Assembly (NCBI GenBank): GCA_017523005.1
Contig: JAFWXG010000178.1
Span: forward strand, 1 to 28,586
DNA length: 28,586 nucleotides
Source of the DNA: Clostridia bacterium
GTDB lineage: Bacteria; Bacillota; Clostridia; RGIG6154
Reading direction: 5' to 3'
Numbering within the stretch: the stretch's first letter is position 1; each line of letters starts with the position of its first letter. Below the pieces are notes generated by a model, which was given only the letters and a program-made list of their open reading frames with translations, was not told the origin of the DNA and did not search any database. Made by a program: the position numbers and the translations under genes. Shown here piece by piece: positions 6,708 to 14,180 of this stretch.

Positions 6708-7425
6708 TCTTTCTCAGCCTCCTCTCAAGCACATCTACAAGCCAAGTGAAAAACAACACCATAATAAGATATATAGCAGCTATTGCCATAAGTGGCCAGA
6801 AGCTCTGGTATGTAATACCTCTTATAATGTTTGCGCCTCTTGTAAGGTCAGTCACACCAACATAGCCAGCGATAGCTGTTTCTTTTAAAAGCACGATAAA
6901 TTCGTTAGCAAGTGCAGGTAAGATGTTTTTAAATGTCTGGGGAAGCACTATAAACCACATTGTCTGCATATAATTTAGGCCAAGACTTCTTCCCGCCTCT
7001 GTTTGCCCAACATCTATGCTCATGATACCGCCTCTTATGATTTCAGCTACATAAGCACCCGAATTTATACCAAACGCAATAATACCGCACAGCATTTTAT
7101 TGTCAGAGCTTGCCATTATGATAAAGAATATAATAAGTATCTGCACCATAGCAGGTGTACCTCTGATAACAGTTAAGTATACTCTGCTTATCGCATTACC
7201 TATCGACAAAAGTGCTTTGGCAAATGACGGGCGCATTTCATGATACTGCTTATCATAAGTTGTTCTTATGCCCGCAACAATTATACCGAAAACTACACCA
7301 AGGATAAGTGCAAAGAAGGTTAAAATAAGTGTATTTTGTATACCCTCTACGATATATTTCCACCTGTTATCCACGATAAATGCGGTGCTGAAATCTTTTG
7401 CTAATTTTAAAATCCATTCAGGCAT
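6697..7425 (-). CDS. Polar amino-acid ABC importer, permease (HisM/GlnP type)
   Basis: A 242-residue membrane protein with about five hydrophobic segments and the binding-protein-dependent transport signature (EAA-like loop) around residues 139-163, GQTEAGRSLGLNYMQ and then LPQ. It begins with a short amphipathic N-terminus before the first membrane segment at about 30-52. A single permease gene implies a homodimeric channel. AAAGGA lies before the ATG. It is preceded by a hairpin that separates it from the binding-protein gene. Confidence 0.9.
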   Translation of the reverse strand: MPEWILKLAKDFSTAFIVDNRWKYIVEGIQNTLILTFFALILGVVFGIIVAGIRTTYDKQYHEMRPSFAKALLSIGNAISRVYLTVIRGTPAMVQILIIFFIIMASSDNKMLCGIIAFGINSGAYVAEIIRGGIMSIDVGQTEAGRSLGLNYMQTMWFIVLPQTFKNILPALANEFIVLLKETAIAGYVGVTDLTRGANIIRGITYQSFWPLMAIAAIYLIMVLFFTWLVDVLERRLRKSER

Positions 7426-7455
7426 TTGAAATATTCCTTTCTAAAAACATAAATT

Positions 7456-7481
7456 AAAGGGCTGTAAAAACACAGCCCTTT
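7456..7481 (-). terminator. Intercistronic hairpin between binding protein and permease genes
   Basis: AAAGGGCTGT and ACAGCCCTTT form a 10-bp stem with an A-rich loop, followed on the minus strand by a weak T run (TTTAATTTATG). No new promoter is evident before the permease. It probably acts as a partial terminator or mRNA-stabilising hairpin that gives more binding protein than permease, as is common in ABC operons. Confidence 0.6.
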
Positions 7482-7493
7482 TATTTGCGATTA

Positions 7494-8252
7494 TTATTCA
7501 GCAGGGATATATTTTTCAATTATATTCTTAACTGTGCCATCAGCAATAAGTTCGCCTAAAGCTTTGTCAATATCAGCTAAAAGTTCAGGACTGTCTTTTG
7601 AAACTGCTGCTGCATAATCTTCTGTTATGTATTCTGTGTCAAGAATTTTTAAACCTGGGTTGTTCTGAACGAATACTTTTGCAGGTTCGTTGTCGATAAC
7701 TACGCAGTCAACTTTACCTGAATTGAGTGCCATAACAGCGTCTGCACCTTTGTTGTATCTTTCAACTGTGCCAAGACCTTCGTCTTCGATATCCCATGTG
7801 CAGTAAAGGTCGCCTGTTGTAGCAAGCTGAACACCGATTTTATTGTTTGCACCGTCAGCGAATAAATCGTCAGCCGAAGTGATAGCTGAACCTTCTTTTA
7901 CAATGATTACCTGTACGCCTGTAGCATAAGTCTGTGTGAAATCAACCTGTTCTTTTCTCTCATCTGTAACAGTCATACCAGCCATAACAAAATCATATTT
8001 GTTTGTCTGAACACCAGGGATGAGTGAATCGAAATCAACATTTTCGATTACTAATTCTTTGCCGAGTTTGTCAGCAATAGCCTGTGCAATTTCTGCGTCG
8101 ATACCAACAATTTTGCCGTCTTCCATGAATTCGTATGGTGGGAATTCAGCATTTGTTGCCATTGTAAGAGTATTGTCGTCTTTCGCACCGCAACCTGCAA
8201 ATACTGCAAGGCAAAGTACAAGAGCAAGTGATAATGCCAATAATTTTTTCAT
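7494..8252 (-). CDS. Polar amino-acid ABC importer, substrate-binding lipoprotein
   Basis: A 252-residue family 3 solute-binding protein. The signal peptide ends in lipobox FAGC with Cys21, so it should be lipid-anchored outside the membrane. The mature part begins with the typical NAEFPPYEF segment and contains DAEIAQAIADKLG and the YDFVMAGMTVTDERKEQVDF stretch of amino-acid binders; the Arg of TDER is the expected ligand for the substrate carboxylate. The ATG at 8252 is chosen because GGAGG lies just upstream, overlapping an in-frame TTG at 8267. It is first in the operon and has a consensus promoter. The substrate is not resolved. Confidence 0.92.
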   Translation of the reverse strand: MKKLLALSLALVLCLAVFAGCGAKDDNTLTMATNAEFPPYEFMEDGKIVGIDAEIAQAIADKLGKELVIENVDFDSLIPGVQTNKYDFVMAGMTVTDERKEQVDFTQTYATGVQVIIVKEGSAITSADDLFADGANNKIGVQLATTGDLYCTWDIEDEGLGTVERYNKGADAVMALNSGKVDCVVIDNEPAKVFVQNNPGLKILDTEYITEDYAAAVSKDSPELLADIDKALGELIADGTVKNIIEKYIPAE

Positions 8253-8286
8253 GATTATTTCCTCCAAAATATTTATTTATAAGTTC

Positions 8287-8315
8287 AGTATACCGCATAA
8301 ATATACATTTGTCAA
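8287..8315 (-). promoter_or_regulatory. Promoter of the amino-acid ABC operon
   Basis: Minus-strand TTGACA (8310-8315) and TATACT (8287-8292) are separated by 17 bases. Position is about 35 bases upstream of the ATG. Confidence 0.88.
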
Positions 8316-8333
8316 TACTAAAAATTCATTCCC

Positions 8334-8362
8334 TTGCTATTTTATGATAAATATGGTAAAAT
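8334..8362 (+). promoter_or_regulatory. Promoter of the short-chain dehydrogenase gene
   Basis: TTGCTA (8334-8339) and TAAAAT (8357-8362) are 17 bases apart, divergent from the ABC-operon promoter at 8287-8315. The -10 is only about 10-15 bases before the ribosome site. Confidence 0.55.
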
Positions 8363-8379
8363 AATTCCGGGTGATAATT

Positions 8380-9141
8380 ATGAAGGCGATTGTGACGGGT
8401 GCATCATCCGGAATCGGCAAAGAAATTGCAAAAATTCTAAGCGAAAAAGGTTATTATATTATATTGGTGGCACGCCGAAAAGAGCTTTTGGATGCCCTTA
8501 TTCCAAAGCTTAAAAACGGCGGGGAAGTTTTTGTTGCAGATTTATCTAAAGAAAATGCTTGCAAAGACTTATATGAAGCTTATAAAGATGCCGATATTGA
8601 TGTTTTGGTTAATAATGCGGGATTTGGAGTTCACGGGAAATTCTCAGAAACTGATTTAGAAAGAGATTTATCCATGCTTAAAACTAATGTTTTAGGACTT
8701 CACACCTTAACAAAGCTGTTTTTGCCTGATATGCTTAAAAGAAACAAAGGTTACATTTTAAATGTCGCATCTCTTGCGGCATTTATGTCAGGACCTTTGA
8801 TGTCTGCGTATTATGCGTCAAAGGCTTATGTTTTAAGATTAAGCCGTGGAATTTCAAAAGAAATCAAGGGTAGCGGTGTTAAGATTTCGGTGCTTTGCCC
8901 AGGGCCTGTAGACACCGAATTTAATAAGGTTGCAGGAGTTAAGTTTGCACTAAAACCGCTTTCCGCAAAAAAGGTTGCTCACATTGCCGTTAAACGAATG
9001 TTTAAAGGAAAGTTCTTAACTCTGCCCGGAATAACCGCAAAATTTTCTGCATTGTTTTCAAAAATTTTGCCTGATTGTATCTTAAGCGAATGTTCTTATC
9101 TAATTCAAAAGAAAAAAGTAAAGAAAAATTCAAAATTTTAG
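8380..9141 (+). CDS. Short-chain dehydrogenase/reductase (SDR), substrate unknown
   Basis: A 253-residue classical SDR, an NAD(P)-dependent oxidoreductase. It shows the nucleotide-binding TGASSGIG at 6-13, the structural NNAG motif, the catalytic Ser in NVASLAAF and the catalytic SAYYASK (YxxxK). An Arg-rich segment after the first strand (ARRKE) suggests NADP preference. The ATG at 8380 is used, with GGGTGAT as its site; an in-frame GTG at 8371 is part of that site. The C-terminal tail is very lysine-rich (KKKVKKNSKF). The nearest familiar relatives are YqjQ/DltE-like SDRs, whose substrates are poorly defined, so no pathway is assigned. Confidence 0.9.
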   Translation: MKAIVTGASSGIGKEIAKILSEKGYYIILVARRKELLDALIPKLKNGGEVFVADLSKENACKDLYEAYKDADIDVLVNNAGFGVHGKFSETDLERDLSMLKTNVLGLHTLTKLFLPDMLKRNKGYILNVASLAAFMSGPLMSAYYASKAYVLRLSRGISKEIKGSGVKISVLCPGPVDTEFNKVAGVKFALKPLSAKKVAHIAVKRMFKGKFLTLPGITAKFSALFSKILPDCILSECSYLIQKKKVKKNSKF

Positions 9142-9170
9142 TTGAAAAACATAAAAAAAAGTGATATACT
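9142..9170 (+). promoter_or_regulatory. Promoter of the DUF1846 gene
   Basis: TTGAAA (9142-9147) and TATACT (9165-9170) are 17 bases apart, immediately after the dehydrogenase stop codon. Confidence 0.7.
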
Positions 9171-9190
9171 ATATAAGGCAAGCAAAAATC

Positions 9191-9218
9191 GGCAGGGAGA
9201 AAAAATTTCCTGCCTTTT
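9191..9218 (+). terminator. Leader hairpin before the DUF1846 gene
   Basis: GGCAGG (9191-9196) and CCTGCC (9209-9214) pair, the stem being extended by weaker pairs, and TTTT follows. It lies between the promoter at 9142-9170 and the GTG start at 9252. It may be the terminator of the dehydrogenase transcript or a leader attenuator for the DUF1846 gene; the sequence alone does not decide. Confidence 0.55.
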
Positions 9219-9251
9219 ATCTTGAATTTTGAGTAAAGGACGGCGAAAAAA

Positions 9252-10736
9252 GTGAAGGCTATCGGGTTTGATAACGAAAAATACATAAAAATACAGTCTG
9301 AACAAATCAGAAAACGAATATCTGAATTCGGTGGCAAGCTTTACATGGAATTCGGCGGAAAGCTTTTTGACGACCATCATGCAGCAAGAGTCCTGCCTGG
9401 TTTCGCCCCCGACTCCAAACTTAATATGCTGTTAGAACTCAAAGACCGTGCGGAAATCGTAATTTCGGTGAGTGCAATTTCTCTTGCAATGGAGAAAAAG
9501 CGTCGTGACCTCGGAATTACTTACGATTTGGAGGTTTTAAGACTTATTGACCTTTTCAGAAGTGTCGGTCTTTATGTAGGCAGTGTTGTTATTACTCAGT
9601 ATGACGGTCAGAAAGCTGCCGACAAATTAAAATCAAGACTCGAGGCAAGCGGTATTCCTGTGTTTATTCATTATATGATTCCAGGCTATCCGTCTGATGT
9701 TCAGAGAATTGTAAGTGACGAGGGATATGGCAAAAACGATTATATAAAAACCACCAGAGAGCTTATAGTGGTAACTGCACCAGGTCCGGGAAGCGGAAAA
9801 ATGGCAACCTGTCTATCCCAGCTTTACCACGAAAACAAAATGGGAATTGCGTCGGGTTATGCTAAATTTGAAACATTCCCAATCTGGAGTATTCCGCTTA
9901 AGCATCCTGTAAATTTAGCTTATGAATCTGCAACCGCAGATTTAAACGATGTTAACATGATTGACCCTTTCCATTACGAGGCTTATGGCGAGGTTGCAAT
10001 AAATTATAACCGAGATGTGGAAGTTTTCCCTGTATTAAACGAGATTTTTAAGCAGATTTACGGACAATCTCCATATAAATCACCTACCGATATGGGTGTA
10101 AATATGGCGGGCTTTTGCATAAGCGATGACGAGGTTGTTTCAGAGGCTTCCCGTCAGGAAATTATAAGAAGATATTATGGTGCGGTTTGTGACCGCCTGA
10201 GAAACGGAAACGAAACTCAGGAGGTTGAAAAAATCAGCATGATTATGAATCAGGCAGGAATTCAGCTTACCGACAGAAATGTTGTAAAATCTGCCATAGA
10301 AACAGAACAAAAGACAGAAAGTCCTGCTATGGCAATTTCATTGCATGACGGAACTATGATTACAGGCAAAACAAAAAAATTACTCGGTTGTTCAGCTGCA
10401 GCAGTGCTTAATGCACTAAAATATTTAGCAGGAATTGACGATAAAGAAGAATTGTTGCCACCTGCTTTAATTGAACCTGTTCAAGACCTTAAAGTAACAT
10501 TTTTAGGTTGTAAAAACCCCAGACTTCATGTAGAAGAAGTGCTGATTGCTTTATCTGTAAGTGCGGCTAACAATCAGGACGCAGCAAAAGCACTTTCAAT
10601 GCTCCCCAAACTTGCGGGGTGCGAGGCTCATTCTACTGTAATTTTATCTTCAGTGGACGCAGATATTTTCAGAAAGTTAAATGTGAACCTTACCTGTGAG
10701 CCACAATTCCAGAGTAAAAATTTATATCATATATAA
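9252..10736 (+). CDS. DUF1846 family protein
   Basis: A 494-residue cytosolic protein matching the DUF1846 family of Firmicutes, which has the same length (about 500) and highly conserved blocks but no established function. Visible blocks include KLYMEFGGKLFDDHHAARVLPGF near the start (about 29-51), a glycine-rich loop APGPGSGK at 176-183 that resembles a nucleotide-binding loop, and FETFPIWSIPLKHPVNLAYE. The start is GTG with AAAGGA about 11 bases upstream, a longer spacing than usual; an internal ATG at residue 32 would cut into the conserved block. It is monocistronic, between a leader hairpin and a strong terminator. Confidence 0.9.
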   Translation: MKAIGFDNEKYIKIQSEQIRKRISEFGGKLYMEFGGKLFDDHHAARVLPGFAPDSKLNMLLELKDRAEIVISVSAISLAMEKKRRDLGITYDLEVLRLIDLFRSVGLYVGSVVITQYDGQKAADKLKSRLEASGIPVFIHYMIPGYPSDVQRIVSDEGYGKNDYIKTTRELIVVTAPGPGSGKMATCLSQLYHENKMGIASGYAKFETFPIWSIPLKHPVNLAYESATADLNDVNMIDPFHYEAYGEVAINYNRDVEVFPVLNEIFKQIYGQSPYKSPTDMGVNMAGFCISDDEVVSEASRQEIIRRYYGAVCDRLRNGNETQEVEKISMIMNQAGIQLTDRNVVKSAIETEQKTESPAMAISLHDGTMITGKTKKLLGCSAAAVLNALKYLAGIDDKEELLPPALIEPVQDLKVTFLGCKNPRLHVEEVLIALSVSAANNQDAAKALSMLPKLAGCEAHSTVILSSVDADIFRKLNVNLTCEPQFQSKNLYHI

Positions 10737-10746
10737 TAAAAATATT

Positions 10747-10772
10747 ACGGGACGATGTTAACATCGTCCCGT
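10747..10772. terminator. Bidirectional terminator
   Basis: A perfect 26-base palindrome (half-site ACGGGACGATGTT) is flanked by T runs on both strands (GTTTTT on plus, ATATTTTTATT on minus). It lies between the converging DUF1846 and lipoprotein genes. Confidence 0.92.
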
Positions 10773-10791
10773 ATGTTTTTAAAATTTTATT

Positions 10792-11454
10792 TTATTCTCC
10801 AAACAACTTTTTGTTATTCTCTATAATTTCTGCCTGTCGTTTTGCTTTTTCTTCTTCATAATTTGGATTTTCCAAATGCAATTTTTCAATTATCTGTGGC
10901 AGTTCTTCAATTTCAAAAATTCGTTCCTTATCCTTGCAGTTTTCGTATGTTGTCATTAAATTGTCTTTCGGCACGAATTTGCCCTGATACATACCTGACA
11001 GCACATAATAGTCCTCATCAGTTTTCAAATCGCCATCATCATAAGATAAAAACAGCAAAACCTTTTCGCCGATAGAAAAATCGGGATATCCGTCAGAAGC
11101 GACTTGGTATTTCTCATCTTCGCCCTTGTTAATCCTGACAGCTATGATTTCCGATTTCGGCTCGCCTTTAAAGATTTTGTCAACCTCAACAAAAATGTCT
11201 GTCTGCAAAATGTTGCGTGCCATATCTTTTTCAAATCCCGGATTGCTCCACTTGGATTTGCCGATTTCTTTTACGGTTCCTGTAACAATCAATTCAGAAT
11301 CAAGAACAAGATAATCGTCTGTTACCCCCGCCACAAGACCTGAAACATTATATTGAGTTTTTTCTGGCTCATCTTTTTTTACAGCATTGAATGAACAGGA
11401 TGTGAGTAATAAAATAACGGCAATAACCGAAATAATTTTATTTAATTTCCTCAT
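10792..11454 (-). CDS. Lipoprotein of unknown function
   Basis: A 220-residue secreted lipoprotein: the signal peptide ends LLLTSC with Cys20. The mature region starts with a short charged linker, then a beta-rich segment (about 45-165) with pattern ELIVTGTVKEI, FVEVDKIFKGE, IAVRINKGED and FSIGEKVLLFLSYDDG, and closes with a highly charged helical tail rich in Glu and Lys (about 180-220). Similar small lipoproteins occur across Firmicutes without assigned function; the strand pattern is OB-like or Ig-like, which is only an impression. AGGAGG lies 7 bases before the ATG and the promoter is at 11489-11517. It is a single-gene transcript. Confidence 0.8.
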   Translation of the reverse strand: MRKLNKIISVIAVILLLTSCSFNAVKKDEPEKTQYNVSGLVAGVTDDYLVLDSELIVTGTVKEIGKSKWSNPGFEKDMARNILQTDIFVEVDKIFKGEPKSEIIAVRINKGEDEKYQVASDGYPDFSIGEKVLLFLSYDDGDLKTDEDYYVLSGMYQGKFVPKDNLMTTYENCKDKERIFEIEELPQIIEKLHLENPNYEEEKAKRQAEIIENNKKLFGE

Positions 11455-11488
11455 ATAATGTCCTCCTCTTGTGATGCTTTGTAATTAA

Positions 11489-11517
11489 AATATAACATTT
11501 TATTGCCTATAAGTCAA
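11489..11517 (-). promoter_or_regulatory. Promoter of the lipoprotein gene
   Basis: Minus-strand TTGACT (11512-11517) and TATATT (11489-11494) are 17 bases apart, upstream of the AGGAGG site. Confidence 0.75.
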
Positions 11518-11537
11518 TACTATCCGTCATTATAAGC

Positions 11538-11567
11538 AAATGGAGCGATAATTACATCGCTCCATTT
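11538..11567 (-). terminator. Terminator of spoVAD-spoVAE
   Basis: AAATGGAGCGAT (11538-11549) and ATCGCTCCATTT (11556-11567) form a perfect 12-bp stem just after the spoVAE stop codon. The T run beyond it is weak (TTTGCTTAT). Confidence 0.75.
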
Positions 11568-11569
11568 CC

Positions 11570-11923
11570 TTACTTTTCTTTGGATTTTGAAAGCACTGAT
11601 GCTATTACACCAAACAGGATAGCGGCGGCAATACCGCCTGCAGTTGCAGTAAGTCCGCCTGTGAAAATTCCCAAAAAGCCTTGTTCTGTGACTGCTTTTT
11701 CCACCCCTTTTGCCAGGGAATACCCAAAGCCTGTAAGGGGTACTGTTGCTCCTGCACCGCCGAATTCAACCAGCGGTTCATACACACCTATAACTTGCAA
11801 AAAAACTCCCGCAACCACATACATAACTAAAATTCTTGCAGGGGTAAGCTTGGTTTTGTCAATTAAAATCTGGCCTATTACACAAAGCAGACCGCCAACT
11901 ATAAATGCTCTTAAAAATTCCAT
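11570..11923 (-). CDS. spoVAE: Stage V sporulation protein AE (SpoVAE)
   Basis: A 117-residue membrane protein of the SpoVA channel, which moves dipicolinic acid with calcium into the forespore and releases it on germination. Three to four hydrophobic segments are seen, with the family block PLTGFGYSLAKGV near residues 62-74 and GGLTATAGGIAAAILFG near 89-105. Length fits the short SpoVAEb form. Its ATG overlaps the spoVAD stop by one base (TGATG), so it is translationally coupled. Expression in the forespore is expected from family knowledge. Confidence 0.93.
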   Translation of the reverse strand: MEFLRAFIVGGLLCVIGQILIDKTKLTPARILVMYVVAGVFLQVIGVYEPLVEFGGAGATVPLTGFGYSLAKGVEKAVTEQGFLGIFTGGLTATAGGIAAAILFGVIASVLSKSKEK

Positions 11924-12921
11924 CAGGCATCCGTCCTTTCTATTGCAACCGCATGAGCAATCCCGGGAATATTTTCCCCTTGGAAACAGGTTGTAGGGTT
12001 CATTAACGCACCTGTTGCAGTGAGTAAAATTCTCTTGTATTTCTTGTTTTGCAAAAGCTTATACAACCAACCCGAGAATACCGACGCACAGCATCCGCAT
12101 CCTGAACCGCCTGCATGAGTATCCTGGCGTTTACCGTCAAAAATCTGTTCTCCGCAATCTAAATACCTATCCTTTACATCTATTCCATATCCAAAAAGCT
12201 GTTCTTCAACTATCTGTCTGCCAACCATACCCAAATCCCCTGTTACTACCAAGTCAAAGTAATCGGAAGATAAATTTCTGTCCTTAAAATGGCGAACTAT
12301 TGTGTCTATTGCAGCAGGAGCCATGGCGGCGCCCATATTGTTAACATCTTTAATTCCGTAGTCTACTATTTTCCCTACTGTTGCATGAGTTATACGGATA
12401 TCTCCGCCTGTTGACACGAGTGCCGCTCCTGAACCTGTTACTGTCCATTGAGCTGTAGGTGTGCGCTGACCTCCATACTCAAGCGGAAATCTGAACTGTC
12501 TTTCAGAACTGCAAAAATGACTTGATGTTATAGCAACCGCCTTTTTAGCATGACCACCATTTACTGTAATACTTGCTAAAATCAAACCTTCAACAAATGT
12601 AGAGCACGCACCGTAAAGTCCAAAAAACGGTATATTAAAATCAAGCAAGCCGTAATTTGAGCCTATGCACTGATTAAGCAAATCCCCGCCAAAAACAACA
12701 TCAATGTCACTTGGTTTAAGCTTTGTCTTGTCAAGCAAAGTTTGTAAAGTATTTTTTACCAGTCTGCTTTCCGCTTTCTCCCATGATTTTTCTCCCAAAT
12801 AAGCGTCCTGATAAATATTGTCGAAATACTGCCCTAAATTTCCCTCTCCCTCTTTTTTACCTACTGATGATGCTGTTTCTAAAATACAAGGGTATCTGTC
12901 CTCAAAGGTTAATGTTGACAA
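11923..12921 (-). CDS. spoVAD: Stage V sporulation protein AD (SpoVAD)
   Basis: A 332-residue thiolase-fold protein. In Bacillus subtilis SpoVAD binds dipicolinic acid on the forespore membrane as part of the SpoVA uptake channel. Here the thiolase-like Cys106 lies in GLYGACST, followed by SSHFCSSERQFRFP, and the C-terminal block has AGGSGCGCCASV. The start is TTG at 12921, with a perfect AAGGAGG seven bases upstream; no ATG or GTG lies nearby in frame. spoVAC, usually next to spoVAD, is absent on both sides. The leader contains the hairpin at 12954-13001. Confidence 0.94.
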   Translation of the reverse strand: MSTLTFEDRYPCILETASSVGKKEGEGNLGQYFDNIYQDAYLGEKSWEKAESRLVKNTLQTLLDKTKLKPSDIDVVFGGDLLNQCIGSNYGLLDFNIPFFGLYGACSTFVEGLILASITVNGGHAKKAVAITSSHFCSSERQFRFPLEYGGQRTPTAQWTVTGSGAALVSTGGDIRITHATVGKIVDYGIKDVNNMGAAMAPAAIDTIVRHFKDRNLSSDYFDLVVTGDLGMVGRQIVEEQLFGYGIDVKDRYLDCGEQIFDGKRQDTHAGGSGCGCCASVFSGWLYKLLQNKKYKRILLTATGALMNPTTCFQGENIPGIAHAVAIERTDA

Positions 12922-12953
12922 AGAAAAACCTCCTTAAAATTCAAAAAATAATA

Positions 12954-13001
12954 GCCTTAAAGCATATTCTCCCAAATTATGAGATTTTTATGCCTTAAGG
13001 C
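12954..13001 (-). terminator. Long hairpin after capG, before spoVAD
   Basis: A 13-base arm (12954-12966) pairs with 12989-13001 at 12 of 13 positions (GCCTTAA...TTAAGGC core), with a further TCTC/GAGA inner pairing. On the minus strand it starts 8 bases after the capG stop and is followed by TATTATTTTTT. It most likely terminates the polysaccharide operon. A forespore promoter for spoVAD would have to overlap or follow it. Confidence 0.65.
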
Positions 13002-13009
13002 TTTATATT

Positions 13010-14179
13010 TTAAAATTTTCTCCACACCATTTTGTCAACCACACCGGTATATGACTGAATGATTTTTACAACCTTTGTGGAAACATTTTCTTCTATGTAG
13101 TCAGGAACGGGAATTCCGTAATCTTTGCTTTCGTTCATCTCAATGGCTGTGTCTACCGACTGGAGCAATCCCTTTTCATCAATACCCGAAAGAATGAAGC
13201 ACGCTTTGTCAAGCGCCTCGGGGCGTTCTGTCGATGTTCTTATGCAAACAGCGGGGAACGGCTTGCCGATACTTGTAAAGAACGAACTTTCTTCGGGAAG
13301 TGTTCCGCTGTCCGACACTACTGCAAAAGCATTCATTTGCAGACAGTTGTAATCATGAAATCCTAATGGTTCGTGCCTTATAACTCTCTTATCAAGCTTA
13401 AATCCGCTTTCTTCAAGGCGTTTTTTGCTTCTCGGGTGGCACGAATAAAGGATTGGCATATCGTATTTTTCAGCCATTTTATTTATTGCCGTAAAAAGGC
13501 TTGTGAAGTTCTTTTCCGTATCAATATTTTCTTCTCTGTGTGCAGAAAGGAGAATGTACTTTCCTTTTTCAAGACCAAGTCGGGAATGAACATCGCTTTG
13601 CTCAATTTCTTTAAGGTTGTTATGAAGCACCTCCGCCATGGGTGAGCCTGTTACATAAGTCCTTTCCTTTGGAAGACCGCAATCCGCAAGATATCGTCTT
13701 GCATGCTCAGAGTATGCCATATTGACATCTGATATAATGTCAACAATTCTTCTGTTTGTTTCTTCGGGCAGACATTCATCTTTGCAACGGTTTCCTGCTT
13801 CCATGTGGAAAATCGGAATGTGAAGTCTTTTTGCACCTATTACCGACAGGCACGAATTAGTATCTCCCAAAACCAAAACCGCATCAGGCTTTAATTCTGC
13901 CATAAGCTGATACGACTTTGCGATAATGTTTCCCATAGTTTCGCCAAGGTCATTTCCTACCGCATTTAAGTAAACATCAGGGGCATCAAGTTTTAAATCC
14001 TTGAAAAACACACCGTTTAGGTTGTAATCGTAATTTTGTCCCGTATGTGCGAGAATGGTATCAAAATATTTTCTGCATTTGGTAATAACTGCAGAAAGAC
14101 GAATAATCTCGGGGCGGGTCCCCACAATAATTAACAATTTAAGCTTGCCATTGTTTCTAAATGTAGCATTAAATTCCAT
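13010..14179 (-). CDS. capG: UDP-N-acetylglucosamine 2-epimerase family, CapG type
   Basis: A 389-residue cytosolic epimerase. In the CapE-CapF-CapG pathway it performs the last step, C2 epimerisation to UDP-N-acetyl-L-fucosamine. WecB-family motifs are visible: GTRPE (20-24), GDTNS (105-109), HMEAGNRCKDECLPEETNR (125-143), SAHREEN and SDSGTLPEES. The ATG at 14179 is used because GAGGAGG lies 6 bases before it, inside the last codons of capF; an upstream in-frame ATG at 14221 lacks a site and adds a non-conserved extension. One base separates it from the capF stop. It is the last gene of the operon. Without capE and capF beside it, it would be called WecB. Confidence 0.92.
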   Translation of the reverse strand: MEFNATFRNNGKLKLLIIVGTRPEIIRLSAVITKCRKYFDTILAHTGQNYDYNLNGVFFKDLKLDAPDVYLNAVGNDLGETMGNIIAKSYQLMAELKPDAVLVLGDTNSCLSVIGAKRLHIPIFHMEAGNRCKDECLPEETNRRIVDIISDVNMAYSEHARRYLADCGLPKERTYVTGSPMAEVLHNNLKEIEQSDVHSRLGLEKGKYILLSAHREENIDTEKNFTSLFTAINKMAEKYDMPILYSCHPRSKKRLEESGFKLDKRVIRHEPLGFHDYNCLQMNAFAVVSDSGTLPEESSFFTSIGKPFPAVCIRTSTERPEALDKACFILSGIDEKGLLQSVDTAIEMNESKDYGIPVPDYIEENVSTKVVKIIQSYTGVVDKMVWRKF

Positions 14180-14180
14180 T

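Noticed and set aside
12962..12993. Sigma-G/sigma-F promoter for spoVAD (GCATA ... GGGAGAATA, minus strand)
   Set aside because: The -35-like and -10-like matches are partial and lie within the arms and loop of the hairpin; too weak to list as a promoter, although a forespore promoter is expected somewhere here.
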